From positions 1-37,318 of the forward strand of contig JALQTL010000326.1 of the NCBI GenBank assembly GCA_023260935.1: a DNA stretch of 37,318 nt, read 5' to 3'. The stretch is from Paracoccaceae bacterium (GTDB lineage Bacteria; Pseudomonadota; Alphaproteobacteria; Rhodobacterales; Rhodobacteraceae). Under the pieces are notes generated by a model. It did no database searches and was not told where the DNA came from. It saw only the letters and a program-made list of their open reading frames with translations. The first letter of the stretch is position 1. Each line of letters begins with the position of its first letter. The position numbers and the translations under genes are program-made. Shown here one piece after another: positions 7,828-16,432 of this stretch.

Positions 7828-8805
7828 ATGCTGACGCAAACCAAGGGCCGGTCGCGCCCGGTCGGGCCGCAGCTGTTGGGATCGATGAGGGGGGCGACCG
7901 GTCCGTTGATCGGCCTGGTGCTGCTTTGCGTGTTCCTGTCCCTCTGGACGGATACGTTCTTTTCCCTGCGCAACTTCCTGAACATCCTAGACCAGATCAC
8001 AGTGCTGGGGATCATGGCCGTTGGCATGACATTGGTCATCCTGATCGGCGGGATCGATCTTGCCGTCGGATCGGTGATGGCCCTGACGATGATGGTCATG
8101 GGCTATCTGAATGTCGAAATGGGCCTTTCCATGGGCATCGCCATTCCGCTTGCCCTTGCCGCGGCGGCGGTCAACGGGCTGGTCGCGGGGTTGCTGATCA
8201 CACGGTTCAACGTGCCCGCCTTCATTGCCACGCTTGCCATGATGTCGATCACCCGCGGTCTTGCGAACATGATCACCAATGGCCAGCAGATCATCGGTTT
8301 TCCCGCATGGTTCAACATGGCCGCCATCGTGCGCTACGGCGGGTTCCTGACCATGACGGTGGCGCTGATGCTGGTCGTGTTCCTGCTGGGCATTCTTTAC
8401 CAGCGGTATCGCTATGGCGGGCGCGCGCTTTATGCCGTTGGCGGCAACCCCGAGGTGGCGCGGCTGGCGGGGATCAACGTCAAGCTGGTCACGGTGATGG
8501 TCTATGTTGTTTGCAGCGTTCTGGCCGGGCTTTCGGGTGTTGTGCTGGGGGCGCGGCTTGACTCGGTTCAGCCCTCATCGGGCGTGGGTTACGAACTTGA
8601 TGCCATCGCGGCTGTCGTCATCGGCGGCACCTCGCTGTCGGGGGGAACGGGAGGCATTGGCGGCACGGTGATCGGCGTGCTGATCATCGGCGTGCTGCGC
8701 AACGGGCTTAATCTGCTCAGTGTTTCGCCCTTCATGCAGCAGGTGGTGATCGGCGCTGTGATCGTTCTGGCCGTGACGGCCGAAACCTTCCGCAAGCGGA
8801 AGTGA
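7828..8805 (+). CDS. RbsC-type sugar ABC transporter permease
   Basis: Inner-membrane permease of the carbohydrate uptake transporter-2 family (RbsC/XylH/AraH), 325 residues with eight to ten hydrophobic segments. Typical family stretches are present: NFLNILDQITVLGIMAVGMTLV near residue 52, IGGIDLAVGSVMAL (the 'GGIDLSVGS' motif), and the C-terminal AAVVIGGTSLSGGTGGIGGT (the 'vIGGtsl.GG.G...GT' motif). A strong ribosome site (GGGGGAGG) precedes the ATG. It is the first gene of the plus-strand arm, followed by the binding protein and the ATPase; this permease-SBP-ATPase order differs from rbsDACBK of E. coli. It imports the substrate metabolised by the opposite arm. Confidence 0.93.
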   Translation: MLTQTKGRSRPVGPQLLGSMRGATGPLIGLVLLCVFLSLWTDTFFSLRNFLNILDQITVLGIMAVGMTLVILIGGIDLAVGSVMALTMMVMGYLNVEMGLSMGIAIPLALAAAAVNGLVAGLLITRFNVPAFIATLAMMSITRGLANMITNGQQIIGFPAWFNMAAIVRYGGFLTMTVALMLVVFLLGILYQRYRYGGRALYAVGGNPEVARLAGINVKLVTVMVYVVCSVLAGLSGVVLGARLDSVQPSSGVGYELDAIAAVVIGGTSLSGGTGGIGGTVIGVLIIGVLRNGLNLLSVSPFMQQVVIGAVIVLAVTAETFRKRK

Positions 8806-8929
8806 CAGAACTCTCCAGATGGCGGCACCGCTTTCTGGAATGCGAGACGACGGCCGATGTCGACCGTCGAACAGGGGAGGGGTCTGCCGCAACCACGGAA
8901 GCCCCAATTTCATGTCGGAGGAGAAACAC

Positions 8930-9868
8930 ATGAAACTGAAGACAGTGCTGATGGCGGCCACCGCATGCATGACGCTGCTTTCGCCGCTTGGCGCTTCGGC
9001 TGAAGGCGTAAGCAAGATCGGTCTTGCCGTTCCGAACCTGCAGGCAGACTTCTTCAACCAGATCAAGCTGGGCGTGGAAAACTATGCCAAGGAAAAGGGC
9101 ATCGAAGTTGTCGTTGTCGATGCCAAGAACGATACCGCCACCCAGGTCAGCCAGGTGCAGGATCTGATGACCCAAGGCATCGATGCCTTCATCTATATTC
9201 CGGCCGGTGCCGCAGCTGCCGCTGTTCCAACCCGTCTGGCCCGTGAAGCCGGCATCCCCGTCATCAACGTTGACCGCTTCCCCGAAGGCGAGCCGGGCGA
9301 TACCTTCATCGGCGGCGAAGGCGTGAATTCGTCCTATCAGGTGTGCAGCGAAATCATCAAGCGCGCGGGTGGTGCGGGCAAGATGGTTATCATCCACGGC
9401 CAGAAGGGCACCACGCCCGAAATCGACCGGACAGAAGGCTGCATGAAGGCCATCGGTGAAAACCCGGGCGTGCAGCTGGTCGACGAACAGTGGACCGAGC
9501 GCTGGTCGGCCGACGAAGGCTTTGCCATCACCCAGAACATGCTGACCGCAAACCCCGATATCACGATGATCTTCGGCCAGGCCGACGGCATTGCCATGGG
9601 GGCTGCCAAGGCGGTGGATGTGGCCAACCTGTCTGACAAGGTGGTGATCGGCGGCTATGACGGCGACGGTTCGGCACTGGAATATCTGGCCAAGTGCGAG
9701 GGCCCCTTTGTCGTGACCGCTACGCAAAGCACCCGTCGCATGGGCGTTCTGGCGGTGGATTCGGCCATTGCCGTGGCGAACGGCGAAGCGGTGCCCGAAA
9801 AGCAGGTTTCCGAAGCCGTGCTGACGACCTGCGACAACGCCGCCGAATTCGTGGCAAACCACCCGTAA
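8930..9868 (+). CDS. RbsB-type periplasmic sugar-binding protein
   Basis: Periplasmic binding protein of the ribose/galactose class (peripla_BP_4), 312 residues. The ATG at 8930 has GGAGGAGAA before it and begins a signal peptide (MKLKTVLMAATACMTLLSPL, cleavage near GASA-EG). The mature chain starts KIGLAVPNLQADFFNQIKLG, the usual first strand and helix. It contains VVDAKNDTATQVSQVQDLM, the IDAFIYIPAGA strand and the EAGIPVINVDRF hinge, all typical of sugar-binding proteins. About 120 bases separate it from the permease, which often reflects higher expression of the binding protein. The ligand is unknown; the adjoining dehydrogenases, kinase and transketolase suggest a polyol or ketose. Confidence 0.93.
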   Translation: MKLKTVLMAATACMTLLSPLGASAEGVSKIGLAVPNLQADFFNQIKLGVENYAKEKGIEVVVVDAKNDTATQVSQVQDLMTQGIDAFIYIPAGAAAAAVPTRLAREAGIPVINVDRFPEGEPGDTFIGGEGVNSSYQVCSEIIKRAGGAGKMVIIHGQKGTTPEIDRTEGCMKAIGENPGVQLVDEQWTERWSADEGFAITQNMLTANPDITMIFGQADGIAMGAAKAVDVANLSDKVVIGGYDGDGSALEYLAKCEGPFVVTATQSTRRMGVLAVDSAIAVANGEAVPEKQVSEAVLTTCDNAAEFVANHP

Positions 9869-9891
9869 GCCCGGATGCAAAGGCAGCAGCC

Positions 9892-11379
9892 ATGACCAAG
9901 CCCCCGCCGATCCTGTCTCTTCGTCAGGTCCGCAAGACCTATGGGCAGATCGAGGTTCTGCACGGGATAGACCTTGATATCCACCCGGGCGAGGTTGTGG
10001 CACTGCTGGGTGAAAACGGCGCCGGAAAATCCACGCTGTCAAACGTGATTTCCGGCACCGTTCCGCCAACATCCGGCGACATGAAATGGCTTGGGGCGGA
10101 TTACGCCCCGGCTTCCCCGCGTGAGGCGATGGATGCCGGTGTCGGGATGATCCATCAGGAACTCAAGCTGTTGCCGCAGCTTTCAATCGCCGAAAACATC
10201 TTTGTCGGCCGCTATCTGATGAAGGCCGGCCGGATTGACCGGCGAGCGATGGAAGACCGCGCGCAGGCCGGGCTGAAGCGGCTTGGCCTTGATATTCCGC
10301 CATCGCGACTGGTTGAAGGCCTGTCAACGGCAAACCAGCAACTGATTGAAATCGCCAAGGCGCTGACCCTGAACGCCCGCCTGCTGATCCTTGACGAACC
10401 GACCGCGGCGCTGGGGGGCGAGGAAACCCAGCTGCTGTTCCGCCAGATCGAAAGGCTGAAGGCTGAAGGCGTCGGGATCATCTATATCTCGCACCGGCTG
10501 GAAGAAATCCGCCAGATCGCCGACCGTATCGTGGTGATGCGCGACGGCGCCAAGGTGCAGGAATTCGACAGGGGTGATGTGCCGGTTCGAACCATCGTCG
10601 AGGCGATGGTGGGCCGGTCGCTGGAACGCATGTTCCCGGAAATTCCAGCCCCCGCTGACAGCGTGACGCTGGAGGTGGAGGGCCTGACCTCGCCCGAGGA
10701 TCGCTTCCGCAATATCAGCTTTTCGGTGAAACGCGGCGAGGTGTTCGGGATCGCCGGGCTGATGGGGGCGGGGCGCACCGAACTGGTGCGTGCGCTCACC
10801 GGCGCGGACCCGATCCACCGCGGAACCGTCCGGCTGAATGGCCGCGACATTACCCCCCGGTCCCCCATTGATGCCATCCGCAATGGCATGGTTCTGGTGC
10901 CCGAGGATCGCAAGCTTCAGGGGGTGGTGCTGGATCATTCCATTGCCGAAAACATCGGCTATGCCAACCTGCCCGAACTGGCTGCGAATGGCTGGATCAC
11001 CCAGCGCAAGCTGCATGCCTTTGCAGATGACTTCATCCGCAAGTTCGGGGTCAAGGGCCATGGCCGCCAGAACGCCGGAGAGCTTTCGGGTGGCAACCAG
11101 CAAAAGGTGGTGCTGGCGAAGTGGCTGGCGCGCAAGCCGCAGGTGGTGGTGCTGGACGAACCCACCCGGGGCATCGATGTGGGCGCGCGGTCATCGATCT
11201 ATGAGCTGATCATGGATCTTGCCCGCAACGGTGTGAGCGTGATCGTCGTCAGTTCGGATCTGGAAGAGGTCTTGGGCGTGTCGAACCGGATCATGGTCAT
11301 GGCGCAAGGAAATCAGGCCGGCATTCTGGACCGCAAGGACGCCAATGACGTCTCGGTCATGGAACTGGCAACACTCTGA
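9892..11379 (+). CDS. RbsA-type sugar ABC transporter ATPase (two fused nucleotide-binding domains)
   Basis: Cytoplasmic ATPase of 495 residues with two tandem ABC domains, as in RbsA/MglA. Domain 1 has Walker A GENGAGKST and Walker B LLILDEPTAAL; its signature is degenerate (GLSTANQQLIEIA). Domain 2 has a degenerate Walker A region (GLMGAGRTELVRAL), a canonical signature LSGGNQQKVVLAKWL and Walker B VVVLDEPTRGIDVGA. This is the normal asymmetry of the family. Start ATG at 9892, with AAAGG upstream, 23 bases after the binding-protein stop; the longer frame overlaps that gene. It powers import through the 7828-8805 permease. Confidence 0.94.
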   Translation: MTKPPPILSLRQVRKTYGQIEVLHGIDLDIHPGEVVALLGENGAGKSTLSNVISGTVPPTSGDMKWLGADYAPASPREAMDAGVGMIHQELKLLPQLSIAENIFVGRYLMKAGRIDRRAMEDRAQAGLKRLGLDIPPSRLVEGLSTANQQLIEIAKALTLNARLLILDEPTAALGGEETQLLFRQIERLKAEGVGIIYISHRLEEIRQIADRIVVMRDGAKVQEFDRGDVPVRTIVEAMVGRSLERMFPEIPAPADSVTLEVEGLTSPEDRFRNISFSVKRGEVFGIAGLMGAGRTELVRALTGADPIHRGTVRLNGRDITPRSPIDAIRNGMVLVPEDRKLQGVVLDHSIAENIGYANLPELAANGWITQRKLHAFADDFIRKFGVKGHGRQNAGELSGGNQQKVVLAKWLARKPQVVVLDEPTRGIDVGARSSIYELIMDLARNGVSVIVVSSDLEEVLGVSNRIMVMAQGNQAGILDRKDANDVSVMELATL

Positions 11380-11394
11380 AGACGGGAACTCATC

Positions 11395-12183
11395 ATGTCG
11401 AACATCACCCTTAACGCGCCGAAACTGTTTGACCTGTCGGGTCGGGTTGCCTTTGTCACCGGGGCAGGCAGCGGGATCGGACAACGCATTGCCATGGGCC
11501 TTGCGCAATGCGGTGCCGATGTGGCGCTGCTTGACCGGCGCACCGATGACGGTCTGGCGCAGACGGCGGCCTTCATCAGATCGGCCGGGCGGCGCAGCAT
11601 TGAGATTGCCGCCGATGTGACGCAGGGCGAGAGTCTGAAAGACGCCGTCGCGCGGACAGAGGCAGAGCTTGGCCCCCTGTCGCTGGCCGTGAATGCAGCC
11701 GGTATCGCCAATGCCAATCCGGCTGAGGAGATGCCGGAAAGCCAGTTCCAGACGATGATGGACATCAACCTGAAAGGCGTGTTTCTGTCCTGTCAGGCCG
11801 AAGCGCAGGCGATGCTGAAACACGGGCGCGGTTCCATCGTCAACATCGCCTCGATGTCGGGGGTGATCGTGAACCGCGGTCTGATGCAGTGCCATTACAA
11901 TGCGTCGAAGGCCGGGGTGATCCACATGTCGAAATCGATGGCGATGGAATGGGTCGGGCGTGGCATCCGTGTCAATACGATCAGCCCGGGTTATACGGCC
12001 ACGCCGATGAACACCCGCCCCGAAATGGTGCATCAGACCCGATCCTTTGAAGAACAGACGCCGATGCAGCGGATGGCCACGGTGGATGAAATGGTCGGCC
12101 CGGCCGTCTTCCTGCTGTCGGATGCCGCAAGCTTTGTCACGGGTGTGGACCTGCTGGTAGATGGCGGCTTCTGCTGCTGGTAA
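11395..12183 (+). CDS. SDR-family polyol dehydrogenase
   Basis: Short-chain dehydrogenase of 262 residues. It has the TGAGSGIG cofactor loop (about 22-29), NAAG at 100-103 and catalytic Ser153, Tyr168 and Lys172 (YNASK). It ends VDGGFCCW; this cysteine/tryptophan tail is seen in SDRs annotated as arabinitol, threitol or galactitol dehydrogenases, which supports a sugar-alcohol substrate. The gene lies 15 bases after the ATPase gene in the transporter operon and faces the amine oxidase gene convergently with only 13 bases between stops. With the SDR at 2560-3345 the locus has two dehydrogenases, perhaps for two polyol stereoisomers or two sequential oxidations. This is inference. Confidence 0.88.
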   Translation: MSNITLNAPKLFDLSGRVAFVTGAGSGIGQRIAMGLAQCGADVALLDRRTDDGLAQTAAFIRSAGRRSIEIAADVTQGESLKDAVARTEAELGPLSLAVNAAGIANANPAEEMPESQFQTMMDINLKGVFLSCQAEAQAMLKHGRGSIVNIASMSGVIVNRGLMQCHYNASKAGVIHMSKSMAMEWVGRGIRVNTISPGYTATPMNTRPEMVHQTRSFEEQTPMQRMATVDEMVGPAVFLLSDAASFVTGVDLLVDGGFCCW

Positions 12184-12196
12184 CGCGGTCGCACCG

Positions 12197-13276
12197 TCAG
12201 GCGCGCGCGGCCAGAAAGGCCTGCACCGCCCGCGATGATGCCTCTGCCGCGCCGGAAAGGTAGCCGGGCTCGGTCAGGCTGACCTCACTTCCCGCAAGGG
12301 AAAGCACGCCCGCCCAACTGCCCCCGACCCACGAAGCGGCAGGGTGGGGGTGGCCCGATGCCTGCTGATCTGACGCTGTGGCTGTCATAGGGTCTGCCGC
12401 CCAATCCTTGAACAGGGTTGCATGGGGTTGTGCTGCTTCGGGGCCGAACAGGCGGGCAAGTTGCTGGACACAAGCACGGGTCAGTACGTCCTGGCCCAGC
12501 CTTGCGCGTTCGCTGGCCGAAATCCCCAGAAAGCCGAACAGTGCGGCCCGGCCGTCGGCCGTGCTCGCGTCGTGGATCTCGGCCATCGGGCCGATCATGC
12601 TTTGTGCCGTGCCTGAAAGGCCTGCCGATTGCCAGAAGGGCCGGTCATACAGCGCCAGAAACTTGGCATGGGGCGCCATCCATGTTGCGGTATCGCGCCA
12701 CAAGGCAAGCGTGCCGGCAGGCAGCGCCGGAGCAAAGCGGATCGCCTCTGCCATGATCCGTGGCGGCAGGGCGGCAATCACATGGCCGGCGCCGATCTTG
12801 CGGCCGGGCAGGCACAGAACGACGCGCGTATCTTCCATGATCAGGCCTTCGACCGGGGTGCCCGGATGCAGGCGGTCCATCGGCAGGCCTTGCGCAATCC
12901 GGCGGATCAAGGCGCCTGTCCCGCCCGAAAGCCGCATCGATTGCGGTTCCTGCCGCATGCCGGGGTAACGCTTCGGCCCTTCGTGGGGCATGCGTTCAAA
13001 CACCAGATCGCCGTTACTGGCCTGTGGGAAACTGGAAAGCCCAAGTTCCCGCACCAAGGTGCCGATGGGGGGCTGCATCTGTGGCCAGAACCATGATGGT
13101 CCAAGATCAAATCCGTCTTCCGCAGGCGCCCCGGCTTCGTCCACCGTCAGGATGCGGCCGCCCAGACGATCCCGCGCTTCGAACAGCTGGAAATCCACAC
13201 CCGCGTCATGCAGCAGGCGCGCAGCGTTCAGCCCGGCCAGACCGCCGCCGATGATGGCAACCTCTGTTTCCAGCAT
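12197..13276 (-). CDS. Flavin-containing amine oxidase (NAD(P)/FAD-dependent oxidoreductase)
   Basis: FAD-dependent oxidase of about 359 residues. The N-terminal dinucleotide fold VAIIGGGLAGLNAARLL (GxGxxG) is followed by FEARDRLGGRI, the 'E...R.GGR' motif of the monoamine-oxidase family. The C-terminal FAD region reads WVGGSWAGVLSLAGSE...PGYLSGAAEASSRAV, like 'f.aGe.ts....GyveGA..sG..aA'. At about 360 residues it is shorter than typical amine oxidases of about 450. Start ATG at 13276 with AGGGGCAA upstream. It is the last gene of the minus-strand amino-acid cluster, 13 bases after the cupin gene. The likely substrate is an amine or imine generated by the upstream enzymes; this is inference. 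Confidence 0.83.
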   Translation of the reverse strand: MLETEVAIIGGGLAGLNAARLLHDAGVDFQLFEARDRLGGRILTVDEAGAPAEDGFDLGPSWFWPQMQPPIGTLVRELGLSSFPQASNGDLVFERMPHEGPKRYPGMRQEPQSMRLSGGTGALIRRIAQGLPMDRLHPGTPVEGLIMEDTRVVLCLPGRKIGAGHVIAALPPRIMAEAIRFAPALPAGTLALWRDTATWMAPHAKFLALYDRPFWQSAGLSGTAQSMIGPMAEIHDASTADGRAALFGFLGISASERARLGQDVLTRACVQQLARLFGPEAAQPHATLFKDWAADPMTATASDQQASGHPHPAASWVGGSWAGVLSLAGSEVSLTEPGYLSGAAEASSRAVQAFLAARA

Positions 13277-13289
13277 GATTGCCCCCTGC

Positions 13290-13970
13290 CTATTGCGGCA
13301 TCTGCAAGACATCGGCGTGCTGCAAGGGGGCATCCTTGATCCAGACGCGGGCCCCTGCCACCCCGATACGCGCTTCAAGAGGCATGCCGGCCGGCCGGCG
13401 GTGCCAGCCCTGCGCGCCAAGGGCTTGCCCGTCGACCGTCACATTTCCCGAAAGAACCAGCATTTCCAGCCCGCGCGGGTTGGCAATCTGCACATCGGCC
13501 CCGGGCTGCCAATCCTCCAGCGCCACCCGTTCTGCCCCGTCATCAAACAAGGTCTGCGCCGACACTGCCCCCGGCCGCAGGGGGGCCGCATCGCCCTGCC
13601 CGGGCTGGCGGACGATCTGCGCCGTATCGCCCTGCCGGTATTGCCAGAGACGCACAAAGATCACGCAGCCGTCCTTCGCCGCAGGGCTGTGCGCCGTGCC
13701 CGGTGGATTGCGGAAATAGCAGCCCGCCGGATAATCACCGTGTTCATCCTGAAACGTGCCTTCCAGAACCAGAATCTCTTCGCCGCCCGTATGGGCATGG
13801 GCCGGAAAGGCGCTGCCGGGCGCATAGCGCACGATCGAGGTCGCGCGTGCCACCTCGTCGCCCACGCGATACAGCATCTTGCGGTCCACCCCTTTCGCAG
13901 GGCTTGCCACCCAATCCATCTGGCCGGCCTGCACCGTTACCGGACGGCTGAAATCGTCATTGATGCGCAT
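13290..13970 (-). CDS. ChrR-like cupin-domain protein (double cupin)
   Basis: Protein of 226 residues built of two cupin barrels. The first has a complete metal site: SAFPAHAHTGGEEILVLEG (H-x-H...E) and a downstream histidine in PPGTAHSPA. It matches the cupin part of ChrR-type anti-sigma factors, but the N-terminal zinc-binding anti-sigma domain of ChrR is absent. The second barrel (about 130-226) is degenerate and keeps LEMLVLSGNVTVDG without obvious metal ligands. I set the start at the ATG at 13970 (AGGGG upstream); the longer frame runs into the remains of an aminotransferase gene. Stand-alone proteins of this type are often dioxygenase-like or bind small acids. The role is unknown; it stands between the ammonia-lyase and the amine oxidase. 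Confidence 0.8.
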   Translation of the reverse strand: MRINDDFSRPVTVQAGQMDWVASPAKGVDRKMLYRVGDEVARATSIVRYAPGSAFPAHAHTGGEEILVLEGTFQDEHGDYPAGCYFRNPPGTAHSPAAKDGCVIFVRLWQYRQGDTAQIVRQPGQGDAAPLRPGAVSAQTLFDDGAERVALEDWQPGADVQIANPRGLEMLVLSGNVTVDGQALGAQGWHRRPAGMPLEARIGVAGARVWIKDAPLQHADVLQMPQ

Positions 13971-14008
13971 CTTTTCCCCTTTGTCATCAGATCCATGTGG
14001 CAGGCCTG

Positions 14009-14340
14009 TCACAAGGCTGCCTTCAGCCGGCTGATCGCCTGATCCGCGGTCGCGCGGGGGGAACCAAGTTTCACCCGCATGTAACCCTGACCTTCCACCC
14101 CGAATTTCTGGCCCTTGTCGAACCAGACCCGTGCCATTCACCGCCGCCGCGAAATGGGCAGGGTTTGCGCGCAGATAGTCCAGCAGCGCCACGAGCCAAG
14201 GCTCCCCATGACGATAGGCGGCCTCCGCCGCGACCATGCCCATCACATTCACCAGCTAAAACATGCTGCGGTCATACTGGCGCAGGAATTCGGCGCGCAT
14301 GCGGGTGTCCTGAAACAACGGCGGTCATACGGTGATATAC
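14009..14340 (-). pseudogene. Decayed PatB/MalY-type PLP-dependent C-S lyase (C-terminal remnant)
   Basis: The minus strand still codes for recognisable pieces of a MalY/PatB aminotransferase. FQDTRMRAEFLRQYDRSMF is followed by an in-frame TAG, then LVNVMGMVAAEAAYRHGEPW and LLDYLRANPAHFAAAVNG. After a frame change comes VWFDKGQKFGVEGQGYMRV, then LGSPRATADQAISRLKAAL and a TGA at 14009-14011. The last part is the usual C-terminus of the family ('G..FG..G.GfvRlN.g.PR..l..al.rl'). The N-terminal two thirds, with the PLP lysine, are gone. One stop and one frameshift within about 330 bases make it non-functional. It sits inside the amino-acid cluster between ammonia-lyase and cupin genes, so a C-S lyase or aminotransferase step has been lost. 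Confidence 0.75.
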
Positions 14341-14439
14341 CCGGAACTGCCTGACGGGAATTGGCACGAGTTCATCAACCCGTGAACCGGCCATACAGTC
14401 AAACGGGCGGCTCTGGCCACTTATGCCCTGCGAAGTGGC

Positions 14440-15639
14440 TTAGACGGGGGTAGGGTTCAATACGGCCTCTGGTGCCTGCCCGACGATCCGGGCGTAAAGG
14501 GCTGGGTCGGTGGCGCCTTCGGTGTTGATCACCAGAAGCCGCGCCTTCGGCCCAAGGCCGATCCGCGCGGCAAGGTCGGCATCGCGCAGTACCGCCACGG
14601 CGCCGGCCAGCCCCACCGCCCCGCTTTCACCCGCCACCACCGGCGGATCCCCCGCCCCGGGCGCGGCCAGCCTGCGCATGATGGCGGTCGCTTCCTCCTC
14701 CTCCAGTGTCATGAAGCCGTCAGCAACCCGCTCCAGCACCCGAAAGGCAATCAGCGAGGGTTCATAGCATTCCAGCATGGCCATGACCGTGGGCTGATCT
14801 TCGGCCACTTTCACCACATGCCCGGCCTGCGCACTGGCCCACAGGCAGGCGGCACGGGCGGGTTCCACCACTGTTACATGCGGGCGGTCCTTGCCCATGC
14901 GCAGGGCCAGATGCCCGGCAACCGCCGCCGCAAATCCGCCAACGCCCGCCTGAAGGAACACATGGGTTGGCGGTTCGGGCAGCTGCGCCATCGCCTCGGC
15001 CACCATGGCGGTATAGCCTTGCATCACCAGCCCCGGGATTTCCTCATATCCCGGCCACGAGGTATCGGACAGCACCGTCCAGCCTTCGGCTGCGGCGACC
15101 CGCGCGGCCTCGGCGACGGAATCGTCATAATTCCCCGCCACACGCGCCATTTGGGCGCCATAGCGGGCAATGGCGTGGGTCCGGTCGGGGCTGACGCCTG
15201 CATGGACGAAGATCACGGCGCGCGCGCCCATCAGTTGCGCCCCTTGCGCGACAGATCGGCCATGGTTGCCATCTGTGGCGCAGGCAAAGGTCATCCCGGC
15301 CGCAACCGCCCGCACTTCGGGCGACAGGATCTCATCCAGTGCCACGGGCCGGCCAAGCCGCAAGGCCGCTTCGCGCTGCACCAGACGCATCAGCGCATAG
15401 GCCCCGCCAAGCGCCTTGAAACTGCCAAGGCCCAGCCGCTGGCCTTCATCTTTCAGATGCACCGACGCCAGCCCCAATTCCCGCGCCAGCCCGGGCAGGG
15501 CCAACAGCGGCGTTGCGGCATCACCGCCCCGCAAGGCCAGAACCCGCAGCACGGCATCGGCCCCGTCGCGGCCCAGCATTTCGCTGTCACGGGGATCAAG
15601 AGGTTGGCCGTGGGCGGGAAGGGTGTTGGTCAGATACAT
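14440..15639 (-). CDS. dpaL: Diaminopropionate ammonia-lyase (PLP fold type II)
   Basis: Cytoplasmic PLP enzyme of 399 residues, the normal length of DapL/YgeX. It splits 2,3-diaminopropionate to pyruvate and two ammonia. Motifs are HLKDEGQRLGLGSFKALGGAYA with the PLP lysine at residue 75, ATDGNHGRSVAQGAQLMGA, VFLQAGVGGFAAAVAGHL (phosphate-binding glycine loop) and VVAGESGAVGLAG. The order and wording match diaminopropionate ammonia-lyases better than threonine deaminases. It starts with ATG at 15639, 25 bases after the ProC-like gene. About 430 bases to the next intact gene hold the MalY-like pseudogene. The gene symbol follows the E. coli enzyme; other PLP lyases of the family remain possible. 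Confidence 0.85.
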   Translation of the reverse strand: MYLTNTLPAHGQPLDPRDSEMLGRDGADAVLRVLALRGGDAATPLLALPGLARELGLASVHLKDEGQRLGLGSFKALGGAYALMRLVQREAALRLGRPVALDEILSPEVRAVAAGMTFACATDGNHGRSVAQGAQLMGARAVIFVHAGVSPDRTHAIARYGAQMARVAGNYDDSVAEAARVAAAEGWTVLSDTSWPGYEEIPGLVMQGYTAMVAEAMAQLPEPPTHVFLQAGVGGFAAAVAGHLALRMGKDRPHVTVVEPARAACLWASAQAGHVVKVAEDQPTVMAMLECYEPSLIAFRVLERVADGFMTLEEEEATAIMRRLAAPGAGDPPVVAGESGAVGLAGAVAVLRDADLAARIGLGPKARLLVINTEGATDPALYARIVGQAPEAVLNPTPV

Positions 15640-15664
15640 GGTGCGCCCTTGTCCTGTAACAGGC

Positions 15665-16432
15665 TCAGCCCTGAGCCCGGCGCAGCACCGAATTCAGCGC
15701 AGCGGTCAGGGCCGCGGTGCCGCCAGCCTTCGTGAATTCGGCAAAGGCCTGTTCATTCAGCCCGCCAGCCGTGGAATGTTCGTGCCGCAGGTCGGCAAGG
15801 GAAAGCCCGCTGCCCTGTAGCACGGTGCCAAGATTTGCGAACATGCGGCCCAGATAGGCCCGGGCTTCCGCCTCGGTCAGGCCTTGCGCCTTGCCCCAGT
15901 CCTGCGCCACCTCGACAATGCCGAAATAGCTGCCCATCAGCGCGCTGAGCGTCGCGTAGGCATCAAAGGCTGCGCGGTCATGCACCGGCATGGCCTGCCC
16001 CAGCGCGCCGAAAATCTGCATCGCTTCGGGCAGGGGCGGGAAGACCGGCACGGCATCATTGCGGCTTTCGACAAAGGGCAGCGGAATGGCCCGGCACAGG
16101 CGCGCAACGCCGGTCCATGCGCGCAGCCTGTCGTGGTCAAGCCCGGCGATCAGGCTGATCACCGGCTTTTCGGGTGCGAAGCGAAGATCTGTCAAGACCG
16201 CCTCGGCCACTTGCGGGCGCACTGCCAGCACCACCAGATCGGCCCGGTCCAGCACATCCTGATTGCTGGACGCCACCGAAACACCGGGCAGTCCGGCCGC
16301 CAGTTCCGCCGAAAGCTGCGCGCTTCGCGGCGAAAGCAAAACCGGACGCTGCCCTTGTGCCGAGGCTTTCAGGCCCCGCACGATGGCTGCCGTGATCGTT
16401 CCGGTGCCGATGAAGCCAATGGTTTCCGTCAT
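15665..16432 (-). CDS. ProC-like pyrroline-5-carboxylate reductase family protein
   Basis: NAD(P)H-dependent imine reductase family, 255 residues. It shows an N-terminal Rossmann motif IGFIGTGTITAAIVRGL (GxGxxxxA), LVVLAVRPQ ('d.v.lavKPq' strand), and the ProC C-terminal helical signature DLRHEHSTAGGLNEQAF, close to the PROSITE-type '...T..GGtT...' region though with GGLNEQ in place of GGTT. The changed signature and its place beside dpaL and an amine oxidase argue against housekeeping proline synthesis and for reduction of a cyclic or linear imine in this pathway. The start codon overlaps the stop of a decayed upstream gene (ATGA), so it was originally translationally coupled. Family is firm, role inferred. 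Confidence 0.82.
   Translation of the reverse strand: MTETIGFIGTGTITAAIVRGLKASAQGQRPVLLSPRSAQLSAELAAGLPGVSVASSNQDVLDRADLVVLAVRPQVAEAVLTDLRFAPEKPVISLIAGLDHDRLRAWTGVARLCRAIPLPFVESRNDAVPVFPPLPEAMQIFGALGQAMPVHDRAAFDAYATLSALMGSYFGIVEVAQDWGKAQGLTEAEARAYLGRMFANLGTVLQGSGLSLADLRHEHSTAGGLNEQAFAEFTKAGGTAALTAALNSVLRRAQG

Noticed and set aside
8732..10072. 446-codon minus-strand frame opposite the RbsB-type gene
   Set aside because: Antisense shadow of the sugar-binding protein and ATPase genes, with low-complexity composition and no family match.
2560..12183. A sulfosugar (sulfo-TK) degradation locus
   Set aside because: The split transketolase is suggestive, but no sulfosugar isomerase, sulfolactaldehyde enzyme or sulfonate exporter is present.
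15665..16432. Housekeeping proC for proline biosynthesis
   Set aside because: The family fits, but the altered C-terminal signature and the location between a decayed gene and dpaL suggest a pathway-specific reductase, so no gene symbol was given.
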